The translations under genes and the position numbers were made by a program. Positions 1 to 7,938 of a stretch of DNA of 64,000 nt are shown here, piece after piece. The notes below the pieces were generated by a model that was not told where the DNA came from, ran no database searches, and worked only from the letters and a program-made list of their open reading frames with translations. The DNA is taken from assembly GCF_005047635.1 (NCBI RefSeq), contig NZ_SUKC01000010.1, positions 116,375-180,374 of the forward strand, given 5' to 3'. Position 1 is the first letter of the stretch; each line of letters opens with the position of its first letter. Source of the stretch: Arthrobacter sp. CAU 1506. GTDB taxonomy: Bacteria > Actinomycetota > Actinomycetes > Actinomycetales > Micrococcaceae.

Positions 1-623
1 GCCTCCAGCCATTCGAACGCGGCCTGTACCTGGGGCGAATCCGGGTCCGACCAGGCGATTTCATTCCGGGCCGCGGCCTCTGCCTCGATCCGACGGGTCT
101 CGCGCTCGGCCTCGCGGGCAGCCGACTGCATGTCGGTTGCGCTGCCGGCTGCTGCCGACGCGGCCTGCTGCATGCCCAGCGTGGCCTGGGCCACGCTGTG
201 GCGGGCTTGCAGAGCCTGGAACTGCATCCGGCTTTCGTCGATCCGGAGGGACAGCCGGCCCAGCTCGCCGTTCAGTTGCCGCCACTGTTCGGCCATGCGC
301 TCGTACTGGCGGGAGAGCGCTTGCACGCGCTTGGACGCGGTGATGCTGCGGTGCAGGGCCTCGCGGGCGCCGTCGTCGTCGCCCCTGGCCACGCACTCTT
401 CGGCGTAGCGGTCGCAGTAGGCCTGCTCGGCTTTGGCCTCGTCAAGCAGCAACTCGATCCGCCGGCAGTCAGCGGCGATGTCGGCAACGCTGCGGCGGGC
501 TTGGTCCACGGCGTCGTACTGCTGTTGCTGGCTTGCAGCGATAGTGGCCATCGGATCCACCGGCGGTTCTTTGGCGGTGCGGTTGGCACGGATAATGCGT
601 CCGATACGGCGTTTGATGGACAC
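1..623 (-). CDS. pspA: Phage shock protein A (PspA/IM30 family), 3' end cut by window edge
   Basis: The minus-strand frame starts GTG-TCC-ATC-AAA at 623 and stays open to the left edge, about 207 residues. It reads as a nearly pure alpha-helical coiled coil: an N-terminal basic segment (SIKRRIGRIIRAN), then repeated Gln/Glu/Arg/Ala heptads, as in PspA/IM30. Known role of the family: a peripheral membrane protein that oligomerises on stressed membranes and limits proton leakage. The GTG start is chosen because AGGAG lies 9 bases upstream; an overlapping ATG two bases upstream opens a different frame with no family resemblance. The stop of the upstream membrane-protein gene lies one base before this start, so the two are translationally coupled. 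The C-terminus lies outside the window. Confidence 0.85.
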   Translation of the reverse strand, partial: MSIKRRIGRIIRANRTAKEPPVDPMATIAASQQQQYDAVDQARRSVADIAADCRRIELLLDEAKAEQAYCDRYAEECVARGDDDGAREALHRSITASKRVQALSRQYERMAEQWRQLNGELGRLSLRIDESRMQFQALQARHSVAQATLGMQQAASAAAGSATDMQSAAREAERETRRIEAEAAARNEIAWSDPDSPQVQAAFEWLE

Positions 624-624
624 A

Positions 625-1338
625 TCAGCTCCTAGAGGGGTTGGGCCGGCGTTGCGCCGGGGCGGACCGGCGGCGCGGCTGGGCGCCCAGCCATCCGTGT
701 GGCGGGACAGGAGCGCCGTGACCGCTAGGGGTGCCGTAGCCGCCAGGAGTGCCGCGGTAGGACGAAGACCACGCTTGCAGCGCCTCGATTTCGCGGGACA
801 AGTGCCTGCCGGCGAGTTCCAACTGTTCGGCGTCGGCGGAATAGCCGGCCTCCATCAAATGCTGCCGCAGTTCGCCGGAAAGCCGGTTCAGTTGGTCCGT
901 CCGGGCCGCCAAGCTGGTGGCCAGGGAACGCTTGACGCTAGGCTCCGGCTCTCCTTCGGCCAGCTTCAGTTGTTCATCCAGAGTCCTGGATGCGGCCTGG
1001 AGCCGGTCCGCTACCAGCGGCAGTTCGCCGACCGGGCGGCCCTCCGCGAAAGCGGCGGCCAGAGCACGTCCCGTCGCGTCGGCCGAGCGCTGCAGGCCGA
1101 GCCGTTGCCGCGCAAGGCGGCGGCCGGCGTCGTCCTTGGTGTAGCTGCGCACCGTGAGGGTCCCCGTGCGCAGCCCGTTCCGGAGCAGGCTGGATCGCCG
1201 GATCCGCCGAATCAGCAGCCATGTACCTACGGCAACTGCCGTGCCGAAGCACAGCATGGTGATGCCGGTGAACAGGAGGATCTGCAGGACCATGTCAGCC
1301 AGGAAGGATCCGGAACTCGCGGTCGCCGTCATGCTCAT
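625..1338 (-). CDS. Membrane-anchored protein coupled to pspA
   Basis: 237 residues. One hydrophobic segment at about residues 14-42 is followed by RRIRR, then a long charged helical part (about 60-190) and a Pro/Gly/Arg-rich tail. Its TGA ends one base before the pspA GTG, so it is the first gene of a two-gene operon. Actinobacterial pspA genes are often paired with an integral membrane partner, such as PspM in mycobacteria. I infer that role here from topology and position only; I do not recognise a named family. The likely job is to dock PspA at the membrane or sense envelope stress. Confidence 0.6.
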   Translation of the reverse strand: MSMTATASSGSFLADMVLQILLFTGITMLCFGTAVAVGTWLLIRRIRRSSLLRNGLRTGTLTVRSYTKDDAGRRLARQRLGLQRSADATGRALAAAFAEGRPVGELPLVADRLQAASRTLDEQLKLAEGEPEPSVKRSLATSLAARTDQLNRLSGELRQHLMEAGYSADAEQLELAGRHLSREIEALQAWSSSYRGTPGGYGTPSGHGAPVPPHGWLGAQPRRRSAPAQRRPNPSRS

Positions 1339-1393
1339 GCCTCAAGTTTGCCCCCGAAGGACCGGTTCCTGCCAGTACGAGGAAAAGTCCGGG

Positions 1394-1431
1394 AAAACAA
1401 TGGAGCCGGCTCCCTTGCGGGAACCGGCTCC
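1394..1431 (-). terminator. Rho-independent terminator of the cold-shock gene
   Basis: A 13-bp stem with one wobble (GGAGCCGGCTCCC / GGGAACCGGCTCC, 1402-1431) closes a TTGC loop. Read on the minus strand it is followed by ATTGTTTT. It lies about 35 bases after the csp stop and before the pspA operon start. Confidence 0.75.
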
Positions 1432-1465
1432 ATCAGAAGACTAGTGCGGCGTTGCCGCTGCCGTC

Positions 1466-1672
1466 TTAGAGGCCGCGGATGTTGGCAGCCTGCAGACCCT
1501 TGGGGCCCTGCACGGTTTCGAATTCGACCTTCTGGTCTTCGCGCAGCTCGCGGTATCCGCCATTGTTCTCGATAGCCGAGTAGTGAGCGAAAACGTCGGC
1601 CGAGCCGTCGTCCGGAGCGATGAAGCCGAAGCCCTTTTCAGAGTTAAACCACTTGACGGTTCCAGTTGCCAT
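1466..1672 (-). CDS. Cold-shock protein, CspA family
   Basis: 68 residues, the standard length for a single cold-shock (OB-fold) domain. Both RNA-binding motifs are present: [12 protein letters not shown] (RNP1) and DVFAHYSAI (RNP2). The family binds single-stranded RNA/DNA and melts secondary structure, acting in the cytoplasm. A strong GGAGGAG ribosome site lies 6-7 bases before the ATG. The leader upstream (about 1673-1900) is long and much richer in A+T than its surroundings, as is usual for cold-inducible csp mRNAs. A hairpin terminator follows. Which paralogue this is (housekeeping or cold-induced) cannot be told from sequence alone. Confidence 0.95.
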   Translation of the reverse strand: MATGTVKWFNSEKGFGFIAPDDGSADVFAHYSAIENNGGYRELREDQKVEFETVQGPKGLQAANIRGL

Positions 1673-1975
1673 TTTGTACTCCTCCGAGTAATTTCACGAT
1701 CCGCGGACTTCACGAATCGCTTGCAGCGGTGTTTTTTCGTCCGCCGTTCAGAGAAGCACAAGCCCTTCGGTGAAGGGCCCGTTGCTCAAAATCAAATGCG
1801 CAACACAACAACTACAAGTTTCACAGTACACGATAGCTGCGGGGATGCCGAATGGCACTACCACGGACTGCCGCGTTCAGCGTCCGTTCAGCAAGGCCGC
1901 GTAGAGTGATCTTCATCTACGGGGTATCTGCCCACTAAAGCGGCTGGGAAGTCGGACCCAACCACCGAAGGCCGC
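1673..1975. other. Gene-free spacer: csp leader and divergent promoter region
   Basis: This 303-base space separates the cold-shock gene (minus) from the desaturase (plus). The csp side (to about 1860) is A/T-rich with T runs near 1731-1737 and probably encodes the csp 5' untranslated RNA. The desaturase side has GAAGG a few bases before its ATG. I see no protein-coding or RNA gene here. Confidence 0.5.
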
Positions 1976-3079
1976 ATGAACTTATCTGTATCTCCACCTG
2001 CAACCTCCACCCGCACTAGGCGGGGTTCGGCGGCAGCCACTGGCTACTCCCAACTCCTGAATACTGTCCGGGACGCCGGCCTCCTCAGGAAGCGCCGCGG
2101 CTTCTACATCAGCCTGTTCGTGGCGCTGGCTTTGGGGCTCGGCGGTGCGGTCACCGGCTTTGTGCTGCTGGGCCACAGCTGGTTCCAGCTGCTGATTGCA
2201 GCGGCACTCGGGATCCTGTTCACGCAGTTGGCGTTCCTGGCCCACGAGGCCGCCCACCGGCAGGTCTTCGAATCCGGACCCGCCAACGACCGGGCCGGAA
2301 GGTTCCTGGCCAACGCCGTGGTGGGAATCAGCTTCCAGTGGTGGATGAATAAGCACAGCCGCCACCATGGCAACCCCAATACGATCGGCAAAGACCCGGA
2401 CATCGAACAGGACACTATTTCGTTTCTGCCCGAGCAGGCGGCCGAGCGGAAAGGCCTGATGGCCTGGTTTACCCGCCGCCAGGGCTACCTGTTTTTCCCG
2501 CTGCTGATGCTCGAGGGCATCAACCTGCACGCCACGTCGATCAGGTCGCTGTTTGCCCGCGGCCAGGTCAAGGGCCGCAAGCGGGAACTGTCCATTCTCT
2601 TCGCCCGGCTGTCGCTCTACATCGCCGCGATCTTCATCTTCCTGCCCACCGGGATGGCCTTCGCCTTCATCGGGGTCCAGTTGGCCGTCTTCGGGGTGTA
2701 CATGGGCGCGTCGTTCGCCCCGAACCATAAGGGCATGCCGTTGATCCCCAAGGATTCCAAGGTGGACTTCCTCAGCCGCCAGGTCTTGACCAGCCGCAAC
2801 ATCATCGGTCGGACCCGGCTGGGGAGCGGTTCCATCAACGCCCTTATGGGTGGGCTGAACTACCAGGTGGAGCACCACCTCTTCCCCAGCATGCCGCGGC
2901 CCAATCTGGCCAAGGCCGCCGAGATCGTGCGCGAGTACTGCGCCACGCACAAGATCCCGTACACGGAAACCTCGCTGCCCAAGTCCTACGGAACGGTGGT
3001 CCGGTACCTGAACAAGGTGGGGCTCTCCGCCCGGGACCCGTTCGACTGCCCGATGGTGGCCCAGTACCGCCGGCTCTAG
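1976..3079 (+). CDS. Membrane fatty acid desaturase (acyl-CoA/acyl-lipid type)
   Basis: 367 residues. The three histidine boxes that bind the di-iron centre are all present: HEAAH (90-94), HSRHH (127-131) and QVEHH (297-301). Hydrophobic segments lie at about 43-90 and 205-245. The family introduces a cis double bond into long-chain acyl groups using oxygen and an electron donor, acting in the membrane. The arrangement resembles linoleoyl-CoA/DesA3-type desaturases. It sits alone between the divergent cold-shock gene and a convergent reductase. A role in low-temperature membrane fluidity is plausible from the csp neighbour but is inference. Confidence 0.9.
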   Translation: MNLSVSPPATSTRTRRGSAAATGYSQLLNTVRDAGLLRKRRGFYISLFVALALGLGGAVTGFVLLGHSWFQLLIAAALGILFTQLAFLAHEAAHRQVFESGPANDRAGRFLANAVVGISFQWWMNKHSRHHGNPNTIGKDPDIEQDTISFLPEQAAERKGLMAWFTRRQGYLFFPLLMLEGINLHATSIRSLFARGQVKGRKRELSILFARLSLYIAAIFIFLPTGMAFAFIGVQLAVFGVYMGASFAPNHKGMPLIPKDSKVDFLSRQVLTSRNIIGRTRLGSGSINALMGGLNYQVEHHLFPSMPRPNLAKAAEIVREYCATHKIPYTETSLPKSYGTVVRYLNKVGLSARDPFDCPMVAQYRRL

Positions 3080-3107
3080 TAGCGCTCAGGACGTTCCCGG
3101 CTCGAAG

Positions 3108-3167
3108 GACTGTACCGATAACGCCCGCTTCCCGCGCGGAGATGGGCGTTATCGGTACAGTCGTTTT
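3108..3167. terminator. Bidirectional terminator, perfect 19-bp stem
   Basis: GACTGTACCGATAACGCCC (3108-3126) pairs perfectly with 3144-3162 across a 17-base loop, then GTTTTCG follows. It lies between the convergent desaturase and aldo/keto reductase genes and can stop transcription from both sides. Confidence 0.75.
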
Positions 3168-3185
3168 CGTTGAGGCGGGTCCGCT

Positions 3186-4016
3186 CTAGAGCTGGGTGAA
3201 GGCAGCCGTGGCCGGATCGGCCCCGATACGGCCGCCGGCATCAAGCGCCGTGATGGCGGCCAGGTCCTCCGCATCGAGCGTGAGCCGTGCTGCGGCCAGG
3301 TTTTGCGCTATCCGGTCCGGGTTGGCGGACTTGGGGATCACGATGTTCCCGTTGGCCAGATGCCAGGCGAGCACCACCTGGGCCGGAGTGGCCAGGTACT
3401 TTGCTGCGATGGCGGTGACCGTCCGGCCCTCCAGATCGGCGCCCTGGCCCAGTGGGCTGTAGGCCTCGACGGCGATGCCGTGCCTGCGGCTGAGCGCTGC
3501 CACATCGCGCTGCTGGAAGGTCGGGTGGATCTCGATCTGGTTGACCGCCGGCACCGTGCCCCCGGCGGCCAGCAGCGTCTCCAGGTGGTCGGTCATGAAG
3601 TTGGAGACGCCGATGGCCCGGCTCAGGCCCTCGGTGTAGATCTCCTCAAGCACCTGCCAGGCCTGTACGTAAAGGTTCTGCGACGGCACCGGCCAGTGGA
3701 TCAGGTACAGGTCCACGAAGTCCAGGCCGAGTGCGCGCAGGCTGGCGTCGAAAGCTTCCCTCGCGGTCGCTTGTTCGCCGTTGCGCAGTTTGGTGGTGAT
3801 GAACAGGTCCTCGCGGGCAATCCCGCTGGCCTTGATCGCGGCGCCGACGCCGGACTCGTTGCGGTACGCGGCGGCCGTGTCGATGTGGCGGTAGCCCGCC
3901 TCGAGCGCAGCCTCGACCGCCTGCTGGGTTTCGGCCGGCGGCACCTGGAAGACGCCGAAACCCAGTTGCGGGATGGCGACGCCGTTGTTGAGGTCGATGG
4001 TGGGCACAGTGACCAC
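3186..4016 (-). CDS. Aldo/keto reductase (2,5-diketogluconate reductase group)
   Basis: 276 residues, the normal size of an AKR TIM barrel. The catalytic tetrad can be read: Asp46, Tyr51, Lys76 and His107 (motifs GYRHIDTA, YRNE, TTKL, LIHW). The C-terminal IPKS motif (VIPKSANP) binds the NADPH 2'-phosphate. The enzyme reduces aldehydes or ketones to alcohols with NADPH in the cytosol; the substrate is not predictable. It starts 30 bases after the thioesterase gene on the same strand and is probably co-transcribed with it. Confidence 0.92.
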   Translation of the reverse strand: MVTVPTIDLNNGVAIPQLGFGVFQVPPAETQQAVEAALEAGYRHIDTAAAYRNESGVGAAIKASGIAREDLFITTKLRNGEQATAREAFDASLRALGLDFVDLYLIHWPVPSQNLYVQAWQVLEEIYTEGLSRAIGVSNFMTDHLETLLAAGGTVPAVNQIEIHPTFQQRDVAALSRRHGIAVEAYSPLGQGADLEGRTVTAIAAKYLATPAQVVLAWHLANGNIVIPKSANPDRIAQNLAAARLTLDAEDLAAITALDAGGRIGADPATAAFTQL

Positions 4017-4046
4017 AGGATGCTCCTTCGTACAGGGGATGTGGAA

Positions 4047-4478
4047 CTACTTTTTCGGGACCAGCACGCCGTACACGCGCAGTTCGGCCAGATGCTGTCC
4101 GTCCTGGTCGTGGATGGAGATGTCCACGATGTTGTTGCGGCCGAAGCGGGTGCGCTCGATGCCGGTGGCGATCAGGCGTGAATCCGCCGCACCGGGTGCA
4201 ATGTAGGTAATTTCGGCCTGCCGGGAGACGGACGGGCGGCCCAGCGATTCGCACACAAACGCGAAGCAGGTGTCGCCCAAGGTGAAGAGATAGCCACCGT
4301 GCAGGATGTGGTGGCCGTTCAGCATGTAGTCTTGGACGGCCATGGCCATGACCACGCGGCCCTCTTCGGCCTCGAGCACTTCAATGCCGAGGTGCTGTGA
4401 TGCTTTGTCAGACGCGTAGCGGTGGCGGACCAGGTCCTCGACCGTGGCAAACTGCGCGTTGGGGGCAGGGGTGGTCAA
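4047..4478 (-). CDS. Hotdog-fold thioesterase, PaaI-like
   Basis: About 143 residues from a TTG start at 4478, which has GGGAGG six bases upstream. A longer in-frame ATG at 4568 exists but adds an unlikely N-terminus. The core HHILHGGYLFTLGD and the following helix are the PaaI/4HBT active-site region, where a polar residue in the helix activates water to cleave an acyl-CoA thioester. In phenylacetate degraders PaaI rescues dead-end aryl-CoA thioesters, but no paa genes are visible here, so the substrate is open. It lies between DUF503 and the aldo/keto reductase on one strand. Confidence 0.85.
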   Translation of the reverse strand: MTTPAPNAQFATVEDLVRHRYASDKASQHLGIEVLEAEEGRVVMAMAVQDYMLNGHHILHGGYLFTLGDTCFAFVCESLGRPSVSRQAEITYIAPGAADSRLIATGIERTRFGRNNIVDISIHDQDGQHLAELRVYGVLVPKK

Positions 4479-4582
4479 CGGTGTCCTCCCGGACGTGGCA
4501 TGGATCATTGGCGTGATCCACGCTACCAAGCCCGGACCCCTGATCACGCGCCCGGCATTGCTCTGCAACCCGCCGCCGGGGC

Positions 4583-4876
4583 TCAGTCCTCGCTGGAGAG
4601 GATCTTCCGCCGTGTGCTCAGCAGGTCGACGCCCGGCCGGTAGGCGATGTAGTTTTCGGCTGTGTCCAGCACGTGCACCACGTGCGCCCGGTCGGCGCCG
4701 ACCAAACCGATACCCAGTTCCGCCCGGCGGTAGAGGTTCTGCTGGCCGACCTCGGCCACGGAAAGGTCGAACCGCTTCCGCACTTCGGCGATGATCGGTC
4801 GCAGTACCGAGCGTTTTTCCTTCAGCGAATGGACATCCCCCAGGAGCAGGTCGAACTCAATCCAGCCGATCCACAT
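4583..4876 (-). CDS. DUF503 (YlxP-like) protein
   Basis: 97 residues from ATG 4876. The N-terminus WIGWIEFDLLLGDVHSLKEKR is characteristic of DUF503, a small alpha/beta protein often found near ribosome-assembly genes; its function is not established. An ATG 36 bases further upstream is less likely because the family begins at the chosen start. A TAGACT box lies just upstream with no Shine-Dalgarno, so a leaderless mRNA is possible. It follows the MarR gene by 10 bases. Confidence 0.8.
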   Translation of the reverse strand: MWIGWIEFDLLLGDVHSLKEKRSVLRPIIAEVRKRFDLSVAEVGQQNLYRRAELGIGLVGADRAHVVHVLDTAENYIAYRPGVDLLSTRRKILSSED

Positions 4877-4886
4877 GCGGACGAGT

Positions 4887-5405
4887 CTAGGGCAGGTGGT
4901 CCATCGCTTCACACGGGTTGGAGTTCGGTTGAGCCCGGTGGATCTCCATGGCGAGCCGTTGGATGAGGCCGGACAACAGGCTCACCTCGTCCGCCGCCAG
5001 GCTGGACAGCAGGCCTTGCTCAGCGGCATCCAGGCGCCTCTCGTACGTCGACAGCACTGTGCGCCCTTGCCCGGTCGGGACGATCTTGCGGGCCCGCCGG
5101 TCGTTGGCCGCGGGAACGCGTTCCACCAGCCGGGCAGCCACCAGTCTGTCCAAGAGGTACGTCAGCACCGTGCGGTCAATCGCCAAGTGTGCGCCGAGTG
5201 CCTGTTGGTTCGGCGGATCCCGGTGGACGACGGCGGAAAGCACCTGGTAGCCGCGGATCCCCTCGGGCATGCCGGCGACTGCCTCCTCGAACCGGGACTG
5301 GTATCCGCGCAGCACCATGCCCAGATTCCAGCCGAGATCGCCGGGAATCGCGTCGGGCCGTGGGATATCGGCCGCTGCAGGGGCTCCTGTCATGGGACAC
5401 ATCAT
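4887..5405 (-). CDS. MarR-family transcriptional regulator
   Basis: 172 residues with a MarR winged helix: LGAHLAIDRTVLTYLLDRLVAARLVERV (recognition helix) followed by the NDRRARKI wing. MarR dimers usually repress a divergent gene and release DNA on binding a phenolic or oxidising ligand. It is transcribed away from the reductase/flavin-enzyme pair at 5489-7209, and a palindrome at 5430-5447 lies between them. The start is uncertain: ATGs at 5405, 5402 and 5393 all lack a clear ribosome site. Confidence 0.88.
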   Translation of the reverse strand: MMCPMTGAPAAADIPRPDAIPGDLGWNLGMVLRGYQSRFEEAVAGMPEGIRGYQVLSAVVHRDPPNQQALGAHLAIDRTVLTYLLDRLVAARLVERVPAANDRRARKIVPTGQGRTVLSTYERRLDAAEQGLLSSLAADEVSLLSGLIQRLAMEIHRAQPNSNPCEAMDHLP

Positions 5406-5429
5406 AACCGGTTACACGAAGTTGCACAG

Positions 5430-5447
5430 ATATTCTGTCGAGAATAT
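5430..5447. promoter_or_regulatory. Palindromic operator for the divergent MarR regulator
   Basis: ATATTCT-GTCG-AGAATAT is a perfect 7-bp inverted repeat with a 4-base spacer. It sits in the 83-base space between the MarR gene and the reductase gene. Its size and position fit autoregulation plus control of the divergent pair. The MarR link is inferred from position. Confidence 0.55.
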
Positions 5448-5488
5448 AGTCTGTCCAGCCACATATTTTTTACTGACTGGAGTTGGCC

Positions 5489-6136
5489 GTGGAGCTTGGC
5501 GTGATTGGCATTCTGGGAGCGGGGCAGGTGGGGACGGCTGTGGCGCGGCAGGCGCTCAAGGCCGGATATCGCGTGAAGATCGCCACGGCTAAACCGGCAG
5601 CCGAGATCGCCTTGCTGGCCGAGATCATCACGCCGGGAGCAGAAGCGGTCGATGCAGCCGAAGCTGCGGCGGCGGACCTCGTCGTCGCGGCCGTTCCCCT
5701 GCACAAGTACCGCACGCTGCGTCCGGATCTGTTGGCCGGAAGGACCGTCGTCGACGCCATGAACTACTGGGCGCAGACCGACGGTGTGATTGCCGACTTC
5801 GACGACGAGCGCGGCAGCAGCGAGGTCATCCAAGAGTTCCTGGCGGGCGCGCGCCTAGTGAAATCGCTGAACCACATTGGTTATCGAGAGCTTGAGGTGG
5901 ACGCCCGCGAACCCGGATCCGCCGACCGGCGCGCCCTGGCTCTTGCCTCCGACGACGACGACGCCAAGGCGGTGGTTGCCGGATTCATCGACCGGCTCGG
6001 CTATGACCCGATCGATGCCGGTCCGCTGTCGGCCGGCCGCGTCTTCCAGCCTGGGACCACCATCTTCAATGCGGCCCATACGGCCAAACAACTCCGAGGT
6101 CTCTTGGCCGAGGCAAACGAACCCGCCCGCCCCTGA
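5489..6136 (+). CDS. NADPH-dependent F420 reductase-like oxidoreductase (NADP-binding)
   Basis: About 215 residues. The N-terminus IGILGAGQVGTAVARQALKAGYRV is a Rossmann GxGxxG motif as in the NADP_Rossmann/F420 family. The GTG at 5489 is preferred because GGAG ends six bases before it; a TTG at 5483 is also in frame. The family moves hydride between NADP and a deazaflavin or another acceptor, but many members do not use F420 and no F420 biosynthesis gene is seen here. The next gene, 29 bases on, is a luciferase-like flavin enzyme, so the pair may work together as reductase and oxidase. Control is probably by the divergent MarR. Confidence 0.75.
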   Translation: MELGVIGILGAGQVGTAVARQALKAGYRVKIATAKPAAEIALLAEIITPGAEAVDAAEAAAADLVVAAVPLHKYRTLRPDLLAGRTVVDAMNYWAQTDGVIADFDDERGSSEVIQEFLAGARLVKSLNHIGYRELEVDAREPGSADRRALALASDDDDAKAVVAGFIDRLGYDPIDAGPLSAGRVFQPGTTIFNAAHTAKQLRGLLAEANEPARP

Positions 6137-6165
6137 CGACGTCAGTGAACAGAACAGGACACACC

Positions 6166-7209
6166 ATGGAAATCGGCGCTTACAGCTTCGGCGACACGCA
6201 GCTTAACCCGGACGGCTCGCAGCGCGGGACGTCCGAGGCAGTCCGCAATCTCTTCGAGGCGATCGTCCAAGCTGATCACGCTGGCCTGGATTATTTCGGA
6301 ATCGGCGAACACCACACCACCAGCATGCCCGCGTCCTCACCGGGCGCGATCGTGGCAGCAGCCGCGGCTGCGACGAAGCAGATCAAGCTCGGCAGCGCGG
6401 CCAGCATCATTTCCACCGACGATCCCGTTCGCGTCTTCCAGCAGTTCGCCACGGCCGACGCGATTTCCGGCGGCGGCCGGATCGAGATCACCGCGGGCCG
6501 CGGTTCGTCGGTCGAGACCTTCCCGCTCTTCGGCTACGACCTGGGCGACTACGACGAACTGTATGCGCAGAAGCTGGACCTGCTGATGACCATCAACAAC
6601 AGCGCCACGCCCGAAGTGAACTGGGACGGCTCCCGGCGGCCGGCCATCACGAACCTGGCCGTGGTGCCGCGCCCCGCCGCCGGGCCGATGCCCATCTGGT
6701 TGGCCACCGGAGGCAACGCAGGTTCTTCGGCCCGGGCCGGTCAATTAGGGCTGCCGGTCTCCTACGGGATCATCGGCGGGGCACCGCACCGGTTCGCGCC
6801 GCTGGCCGAGCTTTACCGTCGCAGCGCTGCACAGGCGGGCCATTCGGGTCCGGAGATCAAGGTGTCCGTGGCAGCGCTGGGCCTGGTGGCCCCGACCAAG
6901 CAGGAGGCCCTAGACAGGTTCTACCCGGGCTGGCACAACCTCAATGTGGAAATGGGGCGGCTGCGCGGCTGGCCCGCCCCGGACAAGCGCGCCTTCCTGG
7001 CCCAAGCCGAGGCCCCGGGCGCCTATTACGTGGGCAACCCGGACGAAGTCGCCGAGCGCATCGTCCACCTGCACGGCCATCTGGGGCACATGCGCCACTT
7101 CCTCCAGACCGACATCGGCGGGCTGCCGCATGAGCACCTGCTCGAATCCATCCAGCTGCTGGCCACCGAGGTGAAGCCGCGGGTCGAACGCCTGCTGGCC
7201 CGGAAATAG
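6166..7209 (+). CDS. LLM-class flavin-dependent oxidoreductase
   Basis: 347 residues from ATG 6166 with ACAGGA upstream; an earlier ATG at 6145 lacks a ribosome site. The start EIGAYSFGDTQ and the segment GIGEHHTTSMPASSPG are typical of bacterial-luciferase-like TIM-barrel enzymes that use reduced FMN or F420 as co-substrate to oxygenate small molecules. It is the second gene of a pair with the NADP-binding reductase. The true substrate cannot be told. The divergent MarR regulator suggests induction by a foreign or oxidising compound. Confidence 0.85.
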   Translation: MEIGAYSFGDTQLNPDGSQRGTSEAVRNLFEAIVQADHAGLDYFGIGEHHTTSMPASSPGAIVAAAAAATKQIKLGSAASIISTDDPVRVFQQFATADAISGGGRIEITAGRGSSVETFPLFGYDLGDYDELYAQKLDLLMTINNSATPEVNWDGSRRPAITNLAVVPRPAAGPMPIWLATGGNAGSSARAGQLGLPVSYGIIGGAPHRFAPLAELYRRSAAQAGHSGPEIKVSVAALGLVAPTKQEALDRFYPGWHNLNVEMGRLRGWPAPDKRAFLAQAEAPGAYYVGNPDEVAERIVHLHGHLGHMRHFLQTDIGGLPHEHLLESIQLLATEVKPRVERLLARK

Positions 7210-7215
7210 GCGAGG

Positions 7216-7249
7216 CAGGGTGCCGGCACTCCGCAGCGCCGGCACCCTG
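7216..7249. terminator. Bidirectional hairpin between convergent genes
   Basis: CAGGGTGCCGGC (7216-7227) pairs perfectly with GCCGGCACCCTG (7238-7249) over a 10-base loop. It lies between the flavin oxidoreductase (plus) and the SDR (minus). There is no strong T run. Confidence 0.6.
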
Positions 7250-7263
7250 TCACCGAGAATGTC

Positions 7264-7866
7264 CTAGTTGGCTACGGTGAAGCGCCGGTTTTCATGCTGC
7301 GGGTTTTCCAGCTCATCGAGCACCGCCACGGCGAAGTCCTGCGTGGAGACGCTCTCGCCGGCGGGTGAATCGGCGCCCAGCTTATAGCTGCCGGTGCGCT
7401 CGCCGGGCGCGATCTGCGGCGCGGGAGCCAGCATGGTCCATTCCAGGCCGGACGCGGAGCGGTACAGTTCCAGAACTTCGGCCATGGTGGTGGCCTCGGG
7501 CTTGTAGTCCTCCGGGAAGCCGGGCAGGTCCTTCAGCTGCACGCCGTCCACCTCGGTGGCGCCGGCGCCACCCACCACGAACAGCCGCGCCGGGATGAGG
7601 GTCTCGGAGATCGCCTCGTGCGCATCCACGAACGGCGCGTGGGACTCGCCGGTGCGCGACGGCGGGATGGAAAGGACGACGACGTCGTGCTCGCCGGCAA
7701 CCTGCTTGTAGGTCTTCACGTCGGAGAGCTCCGCCGCCAGGGTGGATGCGCCATCCATCGCGGTGCCGCTGCGCGAAATCGCGGTGACCTGGTGGTCGCG
7801 GCGCAATGCCTCTGCGGTGATCTGGCTGCCGACCATGCCGGTGGCGCCGTAGACGGCAATCTTCAT
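7264..7866 (-). CDS. Atypical SDR, NAD(P)H-binding (NmrA/YwnB-like)
   Basis: 200 residues. MKIAVYGATGMVGSQI at the N-terminus is the Rossmann motif (GATGMVG) of atypical SDRs such as flavin/biliverdin reductase-B-like and YwnB proteins. The protein lacks a classical YxxxK site in the usual place. Likely role: an NADPH-dependent reductase or redox sensor in the cytosol; the substrate is unknown. GAGAGGA lies ahead of the ATG. It is divergent from the NUDIX gene by 72 bases. Confidence 0.85.
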   Translation of the reverse strand: MKIAVYGATGMVGSQITAEALRRDHQVTAISRSGTAMDGASTLAAELSDVKTYKQVAGEHDVVVLSIPPSRTGESHAPFVDAHEAISETLIPARLFVVGGAGATEVDGVQLKDLPGFPEDYKPEATTMAEVLELYRSASGLEWTMLAPAPQIAPGERTGSYKLGADSPAGESVSTQDFAVAVLDELENPQHENRRFTVAN

Positions 7867-7938
7867 CTGGAAGTCCTCTCATGGGGTGAAACGGTCGGCT
7901 GGCACTCTCGTTTCAACCACGGACCTAAGCTAGAGGAC

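Noticed and set aside
4479..4568. Upstream ATG start for the hotdog thioesterase
   Set aside because: The extension is not family-like, and the TTG at 4478 has GGGAGG in the right place.
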